From Anoplopoma fimbria (taxonomy: Eukaryota; Chordata; Actinopteri; Perciformes; Anoplopomatidae): a DNA stretch of 64,000 bases. The stretch spans positions 26,603,223 through 26,667,222 of the forward strand of contig NC_072450.1 of NCBI RefSeq assembly GCF_027596085.1, in the 5' to 3' direction. The notes below the pieces were generated by a model. The model was not told where the DNA came from, ran no database searches, and was given only the letters and a program-made list of their open reading frames with translations. A program made the position numbers and the translations under genes. Shown one piece after another: positions 50,834 to 64,000 of the stretch (position 1 is its first letter; each line of letters opens with the position of its first letter).

Positions 50834-53800
50834 TGTGAATGAGTAAATCTGCTGCTAAGAGTGTGTAATTGAGAGCCGGTCTGTGCTGCTCAGGGTCAAA
50901 GCCTGTCGTAAATTAGACTCCTATCTGATGGCGTCTAACAGCTTCATTAACAAAAGGCCTCCAGCAGGTGCACAGAGTCATTAAACACAGAGACAAATGA
51001 GTTTACAAGGAACTCATCTGGTTTATTTGTTCATCGTCTTGTCAGGAAGTCGCAAGTTTGTGCTTCACAAAAGCTTCTTGTTGAGGTCAAGACTATTGAG
51101 TAAGGAACAGGCCATTCTTTGTGTGTGATACTGTTTTCCCACATAGAAAAAAAACAAGCATTTATTCCATCATGTCGAGAACATATTTCAAGAGGAACAA
51201 CAATGTCAAAGGCAATACTATATATTTGGAAATTGCGTGGCTTGGATTGTCAAAATTCCACTTTTCAACAATCACCTGTCTGCTTTTAAGGGGTCCTGGT
51301 ATCATATGTCCACCTGCACCTTCAAACTGAGATCAACATGACCAACAAACCACTGAAAGTCCCATCACTCCCTGTAAAGCTATAGAGTGAGACTTTGTCC
51401 AAGCTGTATAGATGGTCAACAAGTTTGCTATTGGCTGTGTAGAGCAGTTACTACATTTACTTTACATGTTTGTAATTCCACCTTGCCAGTGCAAAATTGA
51501 CAAGCAGTTCATCTGAGCTGTTTCTAGTTCTGTGCTGGAAAGTCACAGTAACTAGTTCATGTCTCTTCTGCAGACTGCAGTCATTCAGTCATTCAGCATC
51601 AGCTGTTTTCTTTAGTTTTTTTTAATAGAAGCGGCTTCCCTAAGCCACACCGTGCCCCTCCCAGTCCAAATCTCCTCTAGACCTGCTTTATTCATCAACC
51701 CTCCCTCCACTGTGCTCCAGCCTTTTTCAGTCAAATACATCGCTCAGAGGAAACAATCATGGGACCTACATGCCTGGCTCTGCTAAATAATATGTATCCC
51801 AGATGTACAAAAATAATGTGTTTTCTCTCGTTGCTTTCCGCCTTTTCTCAACTTTTGCTTTTCTTGTTTATAAATCACTCGTTACAAGTCCAGTTTACTG
51901 TTTATAAGAGGTGGATAGAATAAATGGAGGATGTCGGAATATGTTTGAGAAGCAACAGAGATTTTTTTAGGGATCCTGAATATGGCTGTCTACATGTGAG
52001 GGGGCCCTGCATCCTCTCTCATCCTTCAGTGTGAAGCATGATGATGTAAGACAGATTAATGGCAAAGGCAGCATTACTGCTGTCAAGGTAGAGTGTGTCC
52101 CACTGAGGCCGCACCTGCATAACATGTTTGCCGTCACGGTTCTGGTAATGAGCTTTGGATTTAAACGTCCTCTTAAACCGCAAGAGCCCAAAAAATACTG
52201 GAAGCGTGACAAATAATAAGAACTGAATACAGCTATTGTACTGCCAGACCCCTTACAGCGTACAGTGCTGTAACGTTGAGCCCACCTGCTGCAGAGCTCA
52301 ACTCTGATTTGTGTTTGCGGGTCGGAGACTGGAGGAATCAGGCGCCCTGGAGCCAAAGTTGCTTCAGGGCCGACCCACTTGTTGAAGGAAACAACGACCC
52401 CGGGGTGTACTGGAGAGTCAGTCTGGCCCCGCCCGACCTCTGGGCGCTGTGCCTCCATAATGAGGTCATCCAGATCGGAGGCAGATCAGGAGACAATGTT
52501 CATTGGTTCATCACCTTTTACACGTCTGCAGCTGTGGTGATTTGACAGCTTACTGTGTATACTGTACGTACTGGACTGGATGAGGGGGTTGACTATAAAA
52601 ACCAAAGCTGACGGGGTGAGCCGTTCACAATTTTATTGCGCCACTGTTTCATTTTCAGAAACAAACGGAGAGATTTGTGGAGATTTTTTGGTTTCCTTGC
52701 ACTCAATGCCACTTGCAGCGTGAAACAGCTTTGCAGAATATTATGAAAGGTGGCAGGGGTGTGATTTATTAAGTTTCGTGCTGACATGCATATCATCACC
52801 AAGCAAAGATTTGGCAATCTGTTCAGAGAACTTGTTACAAAGTGTGAGCGCACACATAAACCAAGCTTCATAGTAGCTACTTATTTTAATGGGGATAGTT
52901 TTACTGTGAGCTGTATTTACTCTCATAAAACTCAAGTAGTCAAGTCATGATATTATTTGAATATTATTGAGTAATGTAAAGTATACTACTAATGTGATAT
53001 CTTGTTAAATTTGAGATATTTGAGGGATCATTGTTTGTGAAGTTGAAACAAGATGCCTTTGTTATTTTATTTGGTACATCTATGTATGGTTTTGCAGAGA
53101 TATATCTACTGAAATGTTTAGCCGCAAACCCGTCCTGTCTTGACACCACTCGCACCTCGAGAGGCGACAGTGAGTCACCGTAGCGTCCAATCTGTCCTCA
53201 GTCCAATGAGAAGACGAAGAAGTAAAGCTGCCGCAAGGGCTCGTCAATCACGTTGAAGGTACAGGGTTCGTCTTCATTTTGATTGTTTGTTTGTTTATTG
53301 GATTAAATTCAAAGTGGCAGAAAGAAAAAAACTAATTTTAGCCAGAGTTCAGCCATCGGTACAAACCCCAGCACCAGGGAAGGATCCTGGGGGACTTCCC
53401 CGACTGTTACCCGTCTTCAAAGGCCTCAATGGACAAGTCAAGGCTAATATGTGATGTCAAAATGATGAGTTATCTACACAACACCTCCTCATTTCACTAC
53501 AAAAACCCACTTAAGGTTTGCCTCTGACTAAAAGGAGATCACCTGAAAGTTTCCTACTTACCATTTACTGTATTGTGTGTCGTTTAAATATCACTATAAG
53601 AAATGTGTGTTCTCTGTTTGAATATTACAAACCCCGGAAGGTAGCAGGTACCACCCACCCATGTATTAAGTGCTCCTGTCTCCAGACTGATCTTGAGCCC
53701 ACAGATGATGGGCTCATGGGTTGTTTACATGTCGTAATGTAACTCTTGCCTTTAGGACAAGACGGCCGAGTTCTCTGCCATCATTACAGTTGTTGCTGAA

Positions 53801-55069
53801 TTATTCCTCATTCAGCTTGACCTAATGTTACATTTAGTTTTCAATCAATTTAAGTAACCTTGTGTGACTCCCATCATACAGTGCGTTCAGTTCACACGAG
53901 GCAGACAGTCGCGGAAGTGCTGTGTTTTTTTTTTTTAGAGATAGAATTGAATTTTCATTTTAGAGTATCTTACTATGGAAAATATATATTGGAACTAAGA
54001 ATTTCAATCTCATTTACAACCCACTTGTTGTCATATTTATTCCTTTGTTATTAATTGCATACATTAGTTGCATCTGTTTAAATGATTCTGTCTTTCTCTG
54101 ATATGCTATGCTAGCAGAGAATGATTACACCAAATACCTTCCAGTGTGTACATTTAAATGTGTTCCGGTAGAATAACACAGTAAATTTAAGAAAGCTAGC
54201 TACAAGATATGTGTGAATGACTTAAAGCAAATCTCAGAATGTTTTTTCCCCCACACCATTTTATAACATAAATGACAGCAAATTAAGTTAAATAACCTAC
54301 ACAGTGTATATATGGTACTCCAAAGAGATTCAATGCCGGTAAGGTATTCAATCCATTTTTATCTCTTCTGGGTATTTTTATATTGTATCATCTTGTCAGA
54401 CCATCTGTCTGTCTCCTTCCCGCTTCTTTTGCAGCAGCATGTGGTGGTCTCCGTGTGCCACTTCAAAACAGGACAGTTTTCAATTATCCCATACTTACTT
54501 CCAGAAGTCTCTTTGTGTAGAAACAGGTCCATGTCCCAGATGTGCTCGGCATGGGTATAACATTTTATGGAAAAAATGATAATAAAAAAAAAAACAGATA
54601 AAAAGATGAGAAGTGTACTCCTTACCTCAGTACAGTATATCCCGGTTGATTAGGGTTTAATGTGGTGGAAACAATGGTGGCGCAATAGGAAAACCATATG
54701 ATGAGCCTTGTCTTTTTGGCTGCAGCAGTTGTGCTTCCAGCATTGCGACGTGGCTTATAATTAAGTTACTGGTTAGGGTGGGGGCTGGAAGAGGGCAAAG
54801 AAACCTAATGTAATTGTTGAAAGACGGGGTGCCCACCTGCCATTTATTTCCACACAATTTTAACCATAGCGGTTTTGCTTACACATCCAATTTCAGCAAG
54901 AATTTCCTTCCTCTCTTACTTTTTTCTGTCACATTGAAAAATATTCCCCAAAGCTTCCTATCTCGGTTCCAATTTGCTGTCAGCAGTAGCTGCCACACTC
55001 TCCTCTCTGCGTCCTTTCCCTCCCTCCTCTTCTCTCTCCCTCCTATTCATTTTCTACCTTTCGCTGTCC

Positions 55070-55294
55070 CTCCTCTAAAAAAGCCCCTGTCCCCGCTCCC
55101 ATACCTCCCCCAGCCGCACCTCCCCCAGCTCAGTTTACAAGGGGGAGCTCATAGAGATCAGCTCTGTAGTGAGAGTTTTTTTGTTTTGGCATTCTCAGAG
55201 AAGCAAGGAAGAGGCTGACGGGTAGCAGCCACTGGATTCGTGATTCCAAAAGCCCCAGTGACTGGTTCGTGCGTTTCTGCAGCCACGTGAGAGA
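55070..55294 (+). promoter_or_regulatory. Putative internal promoter and leader of short THSD4
   Basis: A CT/CCTCCC-rich block (about 55010-55135) with a weak TATA-like ctctaaaaaa near 55074 is followed by a leader. An E-box CACGTG lies at 55284-55289, 6 bp before the ATG. The transcription start cannot be fixed from sequence. Confidence 0.4.
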
Positions 55295-55366
55295 ATGCTG
55301 TCAGGACTGGCTCTCCTGCTGCTCGTCTGCCTCCACATGCGTGTGCAGGGGAAGCCGCGGTCACAG
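55295..55366 (+). CDS. THSD4: Alternative first coding exon of THSD4 (short-isoform type)
   Basis: ATG at 55295 opens 24 codons, MLSGLALLLLVCLHMRVQG then KPRSQ: a textbook signal peptide. It ends at a donor gtagga in phase 0, the same phase in which exon 42934-43070 ends, so both can splice to the same downstream exon. Family knowledge: mouse and human THSD4 make a short form (ADAMTSL6-beta) from an internal promoter that lacks the first TSR. This exon would make such a form, keeping the downstream spacer and TSRs. The alternative, an unrelated gene nested in the intron, is less likely given the strand, phase and family precedent. Confidence 0.72.
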
Positions 55367-58300
55367 GTAGGACCAGCTCCACCTCTGCTGGGTCCTGGAG
55401 GAACCTGGGAGAGAGTGGGGATCCCCACTGATGCTAACACTCAGGCTCTAAGAGTTTCTTTGCAAGATGCGTTGCGCAGTGTAAGTTTTTCTTTTTGGAC
55501 TCTTTGCTGTGAGGTTTGAGAAGTGGTTGGTTTGCCGATGCATAAGGGAGAATTTCTGTGCAATTATTGGACTTGGTGATTGAAGTAGATCGGATAGAGA
55601 CATGTAATGTATGGCTTTAGATGTAAGTAAGCCTGATTCTCACTTACAATCAGTTTTTAGTGTTTATTAGCAGCTCTGGACGGTGTCACTCCATAACTCG
55701 GACTGTCAGCGCGGCACCATGATCCTGTGGTCCATCTGTTGAGTGGCCTGCTCTCTGAGCGGTTTATTTTTCCACTGCACATTCACGGGCTACTTGTGGG
55801 ATTAGATTTCCCTCCTAGTGGAAGACTCTGTGAGTCAGGCCGGTCCTGGGACTATAAAGATGTACTTGGAACTCTATTAGGAATAGACTGCAAGCCTGAA
55901 TTAGCCTGTGGCTCAGCTCGGTTAGTTTTAGCTCACCTGGTGTTTGCTGATGATTGATGAGGCCGCTGAGGTGCCTGAGGTCTTTAATGCAAACTTGTGA
56001 AGTGCTAACGTCTTGATGATGATGTCTGTGCCAGCTTTATATGACCCTAAACTATATAGCATTTAGTGTGAGCACTTGGATGTTTGTGGGGAAAAAAGCA
56101 GTTTGAATGAGAGTGGTTGTGGGTTTGGAGAAACAAGTCGACAGAAGTCATCAAGAATGTTGGGTAGAATTCATTCAAAGTCCTACGTTTTGTGCAAAAA
56201 ATTATAACGGCAATGCTGATTTCCTTAACATATATTTGGTCTTTTTTTATCATATTAAAACACAATAGGTATAAAAGTAAAACCCTTCGCTTTGCCGCAA
56301 TGAGTTTGCACATTTGATGGTTTTTTTATGTTATTGGAACTATAGATGAAGGAATATTTTAAGAATTTTACTAGTCAGACTGCCATTCACAGACTGACTG
56401 TCACATAAGTGACTTACTTATGATTGGGGTAAATCAGACTGTGCTCTTACCTCTTTGGGGCAAACTCCAATAACACAAATTGAAATAGACTTATTGTAGG
56501 TTTGGGATGGGTAGCGCTGCGTAAAAGGTATTGTCAATACCAGTCACTGATATAGAGCATATAAAAATCCATACTATTTATGCATGTTTTATAAGTGGTG
56601 TCTCCGAGACCAGAGCCGGCCCTATAGGCAAATTCTAGAGACACACATACATCCATATAAGTGCCCCAAAAGAGGGAAGAAAAACATTTATACATTTCTA
56701 ACTCTAACTATCTTGAATATTGAATATAAAAAAACTCCTAAAAGAACATAGCTACATAGCTTTTAAATAGGCCCTATTTTCTGGGTTGGCTAGCTAAAAT
56801 CTTGCCTAGGGAACCAAATTTGTCAGGGCTGACTCTATCGGAATTTTTTATAATCATTTGCTGTAGTGGACATGTCACCAGCTCAAAGTCATGTTTGATT
56901 CAACCAGCCAAAGGTCTGGGCCTGGGATGACCCCTAACAGAACACAGGCACAATTCTCAAAGTTCTGTCAGAACACAGTTTGTGCAGCTCATGTCAAAAT
57001 AACAGTGAAATGGTTTTGACATTTGTGTTATCTACATGAAAATTATGTTGAATTCCCCCTCATGTCATCAGCCTATCATTTTTTTTATAGATAACCTCAG
57101 CGGAAATCAAACCCATAACCTCGCAGTGTTAATGCCCCACAGGGACCAATATGTTCCTCACTCTGTGCCCAAAACAGTGCATCCCATTCAGCTGCGTGAT
57201 GTCAGGTGAAACCTTAAGTGTTTTTATGGCTGTAGATGCTCAAATGCTATTTCTGAGGGTTTTACAAGCCTGTGAGCCTTTAACGAAGACGCTCTGCGCC
57301 TCGCCCCGTGCTGTGAGGGCAGTTTGTGGGGTGTTCATGACGCCTCTTTTTACTGTTGGGATCAAAGGTCGCACCACTAATGCTTACTACATCTCTTTTC
57401 ACCACTGGGGGACAAATGCTCATGCTCGTAGCTTGTAGGATATCCTGCAGATATGATCACCTGATGTGAATTTTAAGACTTACAGTGCTGCTAAATTATT
57501 TGAACATCACCAAAACTAAGTGAAACTTGCTTATTGGCCAATTGAAAAATGCACAAACCGCTACAGTATAATGCAATTTGTAAATTTGTTGGAACCACAA
57601 CCGCCTTGTTTTGAATTTTTCCCCAGCTCATCCCTAAACAATCCAAACTTGTCTGTGCTCCCATTTTGGTTTGACACATGTTGCTATTGGTTTCATGAAA
57701 TACTATGTTGTGGAGAGTGGAAAGCTGAGTGATTACTATCCAAAACACCAGAACTTGTGTTTCTTTTGTGGTTACAAACCACGGTAAGTCTTCTAGTTAG
57801 TGTTTCCATTATAGCAGAGCCAGAAGTGAAATCTGAGGGAAAGGGACAAAAAGAACCAATCTGCAAGTTTTAAACTATTGATGAAGTCACATCTTCCATG
57901 TAGTACATGCACAGCCGGGCTAGAGTCTGGTTCTTGATTCCTCTCAAAGACTGGATATAAGAAGTGGATGTAGTTTGTTTTTTTGGCCGTCGCCATCTTG
58001 GCTTTTTTTAATCAGAAGTGACATGAGAGGATGTAGCAGTACAACTGAACAATGAATATGACATTTTTTGGTGGCCAAAATGTGACAATTAACTTAAAAC
58101 GCCCCCTGATGTCAAGTTTAAGGCAGTTCCACATTGGCATCAATTTTCAGATCTGGATGTTGCTGCCTGACCCCTCTTGTTTCCACTTTACTTAAGTCTT
58201 TTTAAAAGGGATCTTAAATATGCACTTGATGGATAAGTACATGGTTTTGTGAAGGAATCCCACCAGAAGCTGCATGTCCCAGGCAAAAGTCTGCACCCTC

Positions 58301-61300
58301 ACCAGTAAATAAAGAAACATCGTTGTTCTTGTATAGCAGTATAGAGATAGGTAGTTCTAATATTATAAGTATGGATAAGGAAATATATAAGATCAGTCAT
58401 TCAATTCTGACTCTGTTTATCTCAGGTAAGCCTGGCCGTGGTTGATTCCTATAAAGAGCAGGACAGAGCTGCTATCACAACCCTAAACTCTGATAGCATC
58501 CAGGAGCGGCTTCCCCACAGAGGGGAAATACTAAAGAGTGTGATGTAGTCGTGAGTGGGCTTTTTATTATTGAAACCTGTAGCCCCAGACACAAATGTGT
58601 TTTTAGGGGGGTCTACTTGCAGAAATGGAATATAATACTCGTAATTAAGTATTTAATAGTGTAAAATCACCTGAAAAAAGAATGATATCATTATCTTAGA
58701 ATGAGCAGGCCCTCTAGAGAGGTTTTCCTGTTATAACATGACCTTGTTTACCAAATGACTAAATGCATCCTCCTTTTTAACATGCCCTTCCTGCTGTTCC
58801 CCCTACTCCATCCCCTTATAGCAAAAACAATGCAGGGGGAAAGGTTGTTGTTCAGTTAAATACGTTAGTCTAGTTTGCCTGACAACAACCAAAATTATCA
58901 TATCGCCTGCTGACTGTATGTAGTAAGTTCAAATATTTTTGCATAGTAACCCAAACAAAAAAACAAAAGAAAATTTAGGTCCTAAAGATAAGATTAAGAA
59001 AATCACTACCAATAATGTGTGTGCCCTGATTCAAATCCAGTGAAAAACTCCAAAATAGGAAATTTCTGTAATATTTTGTATTTAACGGTGTATATTTCAT
59101 AGAGGATGTAACAGTAAATCAGGGATATTCAGTAGTTCAGTCAGTTCATTAGGGAGAATGTCACTTGATGAAATTGATGACAGTGTGGCTTCATCAGATA
59201 CAGACGCGTTTGAAGTGCTGACTGAAGTCAAGCAGTGTCTCCTTCACCCACTCATTCAAAGCAGTTGAAGATCCACCGCATCCCAGCATGTGGGAGGCAG
59301 ATGTCAGTGGCCGTGGCAACCAAAATGTGCAAGTCATGTGAAAGAGAATGGGTGTATTGTCATACAATGATCTCATTTAATCCCAATCTAAACCTTAAAA
59401 TCGTACTAAATCATAATCTTAAATGATTTGTACTTCTATGAGATGTCTGTAAAATCTCACTAATGTAATCTACAGACTCGCCGTCGTGACTTGAGGTCAC
59501 TTCCACTATAAATTCCTTGTTGTCGGGACGACGTTGCCTCTGTATTCTCAACCTTTCAAGCCAAGTTATGCCTATATTGCATTTCCAGATGAGCCGGTGT
59601 GTCACAGATGACTAAGTCATGATAGTTTCATTGGCCGTTCGCCAAAGAACATTGCAACCTTTCTTACGTGTGAAGAGCTGTAGAAATCCCAAATGTGTAG
59701 CCAAACGGCCCCCTTTAACCCCACGCTCATAAATATGTTTTAAAATACTGCACTGCCTCCACCCTGGGATGCATTTTTACAGTAGGAGGACAGATAGCAT
59801 GCCTTTATTCTCAGAGGAGTACCACAAGGAGCTGTGCTAGTATCCCACCAGCTATGCCAGGCAGGAAGTGCACTGTCCGTTAGCATGAATGAGATGGAAT
59901 GTATTTGTTCATTTTATTAATAGAAGTGTTATTGTTATGATACATGTGAAGGTATTCTTTTTATTTTTTTAACGGGACAGCAGTCGAGGTCGCACAGTAT
60001 TGGTTTTTTTTTTGTTTTGCTTTCTGCTCGCAGTGAAAGCGAGACACAGATTAGAACGTTCTGGTGGGATCTGAGCCTCAGCCAACATGGATTCATGTGT
60101 ATTCAGACTTTGGGCGGGCCTCACAATGGCACCATCTCCAGACTAAGAAAACATCCTTTTATTAGTAACCTCCGCCATTTCATTGCCTTTTTTTTGCAAA
60201 ACTAGGACCAGCAGCATGTAGCCAAATAAGTTGTTTTAGGCAAGTATTGTCATTCTTAACTGACATTTTGTTGATGAGTTCAGATCCCTGGTACCGACAG
60301 GAGTGTACTAACTTACTGTGGGAACCTCTGCTGAGGACAGAGTGAAGCCTGGCACGCTGCTCTGGACATGGGAAAGAAGCAGCAAATCACACAAACTTTG
60401 TGTTTGCGTTGAGCTGCGTCTCTCAAAGCCCCTATAAACAACTTGACAGTGTATGTTGACAAAGTGCCTCACTGCTCCTGATTTACAATATGATTTTGAT
60501 AAAAGCCACTTTATTTACTCTGAATTTTTTTCTTGGAACAGTTAGTATTCAACCAAGAATGTATTTAGTGATTTTGTATTTTGAAGATGTAAGATGCTAA
60601 TGTCAGAAATGTTAGTTTGACATATTTAATGTATAACAAGGCCAGTTTGAGTGATTTCTAGTTGGTATAGTTTGTGTAAATGGCCCAAAACAGTTGCCCA
60701 CATTTGGATGCTGCTGATGCAGTGGATGTAATGTAGCCCTGTGGTCCGGCTTTGAGCATCTGCTGGTGTCAGTCCGTCAGCCATTGGACTTGACATGTCT
60801 GTTAGTCGGAGATTATTCTGTCTGAGCACCCTTAACACTGGCTGACAAAAGTTCACCTGTTAAAATCAGCAACCATAACTCAGGTCTCAGATAGAGTATC
60901 TTCGGCTGCGCTGTTTCAGTAAGTCACCAGACCACTGCCGCTTAAAAGTAAGTCACAAGGAGCTCTGGTGTTATGTGAGTGGGCAAAATGGTGTTAATTA
61001 GGCTGTATAAATAACCCGTCTAAATAAAGTAGTCAACACGATCACAGAACAAACTGTGTAAGATATCTTCACTGATGCTTCAGGAAAGTGATGAATATCA
61101 CTACACCCGGTAAAGACACAAACAACAGTGTATGAGAAAACCTCACAAAAAGATTTGAACCGCTGTAAAACTAACAGAATTAACTTGATTAACTCTTTTG
61201 CTCCACAATCCAGCTCCAAGTAGAGCCCGTTTTCCATCGCATCTCAAACTTAATTTACTACAGCAATGAGGAGTTAAAAGCCTGCGTGTTACGTCTACCA

Positions 61301-64000
61301 CTGCTGTTCATTTAAGCATGATATCACTCGAAACATAAGCGATCCATTCAGATTTGCAGGCCTAGTTTGGAGCAACGAACCGGGCCTCCTGCTTGGATAA
61401 AAGCACAATTATTGCAAGGCAAATGTAATACCATGCCAGAGCTGTCGGGAAGAGATTTAGTGACTGTGCATCTGTATATTTTGACTTTTGTGCATGTTTA
61501 GTGTTAAGGAATTAAACAAATGTCTGATGTTTGCCCGGACTCTCTGATAGCAGTTTAAGACAGTTATTCACTGCCTATAAATCTTTGTTTCAGAGAAGAG
61601 ACGCCTCTGCACACATGCAAGTGAACCAACTTACTGGGAATCATTTTTACAATTACCCTCTAACAGACAGATCAAGGGGCCTGTGCACATTATCACTTAT
61701 TACCAGGCTGCAATATAAACTTCAGTATATTGTATGTGGCCAATACAAGAATGTAGTTGCTTGAAATTGCAAGGCGAGTGCAGCCGTCATTGATCTATAT
61801 GCATGTGAAGGGAAAACTAGTTCAACAAGAAATGGACTAAAACCGGCCTCTCACGACGTCTGTGTCTAATTCTCACTGTTCTGTGTTTGCTGGGAGAAGA
61901 AGAAACCTCCTTTGACATGTGCCTTTGGCTGTGTGAGCTCGGTTTCTTACAAAAACTACCGCAATATGACGAGTTTAACCCGGCTGCATCTTGTGGAACA
62001 ATACCATCAGGATTTACTTTAAGACTATGTTATTTACAGTATTCGCAAGTTGACTGAGGACTCGACTCTGTTCCATCCTGACACGTGTAACCATTTCCAG
62101 ATGAAGGTGGGCTTTGGGGACGTTTTTCAGAAAATCCTGTCATAATTCCACTGAAAACATGGTGATTTATCTCCCCAGTTGGCACAAGCCACCCACAGAG
62201 AGAAGGTGAAATAAGTGTTGATGTGGTCGCCGAGTGAAGTGACTAGACCGAGACTCCAAAACCGCCTCCTCGTTCATCAACCAGCGTACGATTACTGTTT
62301 AGGTTCTGCTGTGGAGAGTTGGCAAGATTTCGCTGGGCCGTTTGATGCCTTCATTTATCCGGACACCAGCGACCATTTAGGGACCAGATTAGGATGTTAG
62401 TGTCGTTTGCAGAGTTTGTCCCTAGTGATTCCTGCGTGGTAGGCGTAAAAACCTCTTGGCTCTTCCCATGTAAGGAGAATGGAAAACCCTGTGTGTTTTT
62501 TAAAAATCCACAGTCATACGATATTACTTTGACAATTCAGATTCGGGGTCAATAAATGTCAGTGCTTATTCTCCACTCCTACATTAATGTGTTTTGATTC
62601 AGACATGTTCCCATCCAAATGGCCACAGATAACCTCTCACCGTGTCTGTATCTGTTTTATGAGAACATTTTTTCCCCTTTTTTCCAGGCAAAGACTGCCT
62701 AGCTGCTATTATTATTGTGTTGTTTTAGTTTGAAAGGATTTATGGGGTAAAAGGAGACGCTGAGGAGATATTCATTGGTGGCCTTGTCACTTACAGTCCT
62801 CCTAGATTGCATTTTTATTTGTTTTCCATGGTGGACTTATTGAAGCATGTGAAAATGTCCCAAAATGTGTTTTCCCATCCATTCTGTATTCCTTTATCTC
62901 TGGCTTGTAGTATTCGGAGTTGCTTTATATTCACTGGTCTGTAAAGTGAGATCATGAAACGCAGCAGTTTCTCTCCAAATATTATCGTATTATGTTTAGT
63001 TTTTTTTATTTTATCCTGGCTTTATTCAGCCCCATGCTGTACTGAGCCATAATTCCACACTGACCACAGAAGCATTTGGCAGTTTTGTGTCATTTTTTCC
63101 CCCTCCAGCTCTCTTGGTTTGCTGTAGTTTCTCTCATCACTTATTTCCTGTGTGGAAGGAGGCATTTCGCGTTTGTGTTGGCCCAGGTGGGGTTTTGGTT
63201 CAGAACAGAGTGAGCCGCTACGGGTGGGGGGAGTGCCAGACTCTCCTCTTGAGTTCACCCCAACTGCCACAGTCCACCCCTCCCCACCTCTTCTGCTCTA
63301 CCTCCCTCTATCCTGCTTTCCATCCCTACACTTTAACTTTTCCACCTCCTTGTCCTCTCCTTGCTCTCTGCCTATTCCTTCTATCCGTCTCTGCCCTCAC
63401 CTGCAGGCGGCATACGGCTGCTCTGGTACAGCTAAACCCATTGAGATGGCCACACTTTAAAACAAACTTATTATACACTTCCTGTTAATGTCTTTATGTC
63501 ATTCATCTTTTGAGTGAGGTTTGATACCTCGTGACTACATGTAAAGCTCAGCAACACCATGTTGGTCTATGTTGTTGAGGAAGTTTTTTGTTACTAATGT
63601 TAGGACCCAACATTCATAGCTGTAGGGGAAATATGCTCACATGACAGGACAGAGCAGGAGGAATATGTCATCTTCTAACGGGGAGCACACATGGAAGCCA
63701 TGCCAGTGTTGCAAACTGACTAGGAGGCCTGGAGATTGGCTGCTGTCCATCCCAGGAAGCCTTTGTATGATTATGCCGCCCCCCACAATGCCGACTTTGT
63801 TGGTCTCCTTATTGGCGACTGTGATCTTTTTGGGACTAACCATGGTACCGCACTAACCGCAGCTCGGTGTACCGTATACTTCACTGGAACCACTTTTGGC
63901 CGCTCCAATACCTGTTTGCACAGCGAGTTGCTTTTACTGCTGTTTAGAGGGACTTCATGGACTGCTGAGGTAAACGGTTCTATTTTTACTGCGCCCCAGG
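55367..64000 (+). other. Large THSD4 intron, downstream part
   Basis: I find no further THSD4 exon (no CGVCGG, spacer or TSR motif) and no other gene. One dispersed repeat fragment lies at 57945-58001. The intron continues beyond the window, consistent with the very large THSD4 introns known in vertebrates. Confidence 0.65.
57945..58001 (-). repeat. Dispersed repeat with GATGGCGACGGCC core, inverted copy
   Basis: ACTGGATATAAGAAGTGGAT and GGCCGTCGCCATCTTGG are the reverse complement of the 2.5-kb copy. The flanks to about 57820 and 58090 may belong to it. Confidence 0.6.

Noticed and set aside
51967..52545. Overlapping 163- and 89-codon frames on both strands
   Set aside because: Both strands open in a GC-rich stretch, with no domain and no THSD4-like phase or motif; possibly a conserved non-coding element, not a gene.

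Overview
The window is vertebrate nuclear DNA, almost certainly from a teleost fish. Coding sequence sits in short, GC-rich, GT-AG-bounded exons separated by AT-rich introns. The introns carry fish-type non-LTR retrotransposon tails, dispersed fish repeats and very long CA/GT microsatellites. There are no bacterial-style operons, no RNA genes and no CRISPR arrays that I can support. Almost all long open reading frames in the window are by-products of simple repeats.

Two protein-coding genes lie head-to-tail on the plus strand. Positions 800-28058 hold the last 11 coding exons (536 codons plus stop) of a gene I identify as LRRC49, a subunit of the tubulin polyglutamylase complex. Every exon junction keeps the reading frame. 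Its 3' UTR starts with a (CA)n tract and has a polyadenylation signal near 28.7 kb. Roughly 28.7-32.6 kb is intergenic. From about 32.8 kb to beyond the window end lies the 5' half of THSD4 (ADAMTSL6), a secreted thrombospondin-repeat matrix protein: a probable leader exon, six coding exons (33820-43070), a long intron, and at 55295-55366 a second signal-peptide exon in matching phase. That last exon is best read as the alternative first exon of the short isoform. The gene order LRRC49 then THSD4 is that of other vertebrates, but LARP6, which lies between them in human, is not seen here.

The intronic sequence is rich in repeats. At 4116-6267 there is a 2.15-kb fold-back element with near-identical inverted ends, internal minisatellites running in opposite directions in the two arms, and a direct AATATG flank on each side. 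A 0.8-kb minisatellite of a 14-bp unit follows at 6653-7445. A 5'-truncated L2-like LINE with an uninterrupted reverse-transcriptase C-terminal frame lies in a THSD4 intron (38735-40660, minus strand), and its 3' region contains a 176-bp tandem repeat. Several dispersed fish repeats occur in inverted pairs.

The points most worth checking are: the fold-back element; a 127-bp (TG)n tract that replaces the pyrimidine tract of an LRRC49 splice acceptor; complementary (CA)n and (TG)n tracts that bracket three LRRC49 exons; and a one-base frame break in THSD4 exon 36689-37120 that would put a stop at the first codon of exon 42934-43070, while leaving the 55295 isoform untouched.
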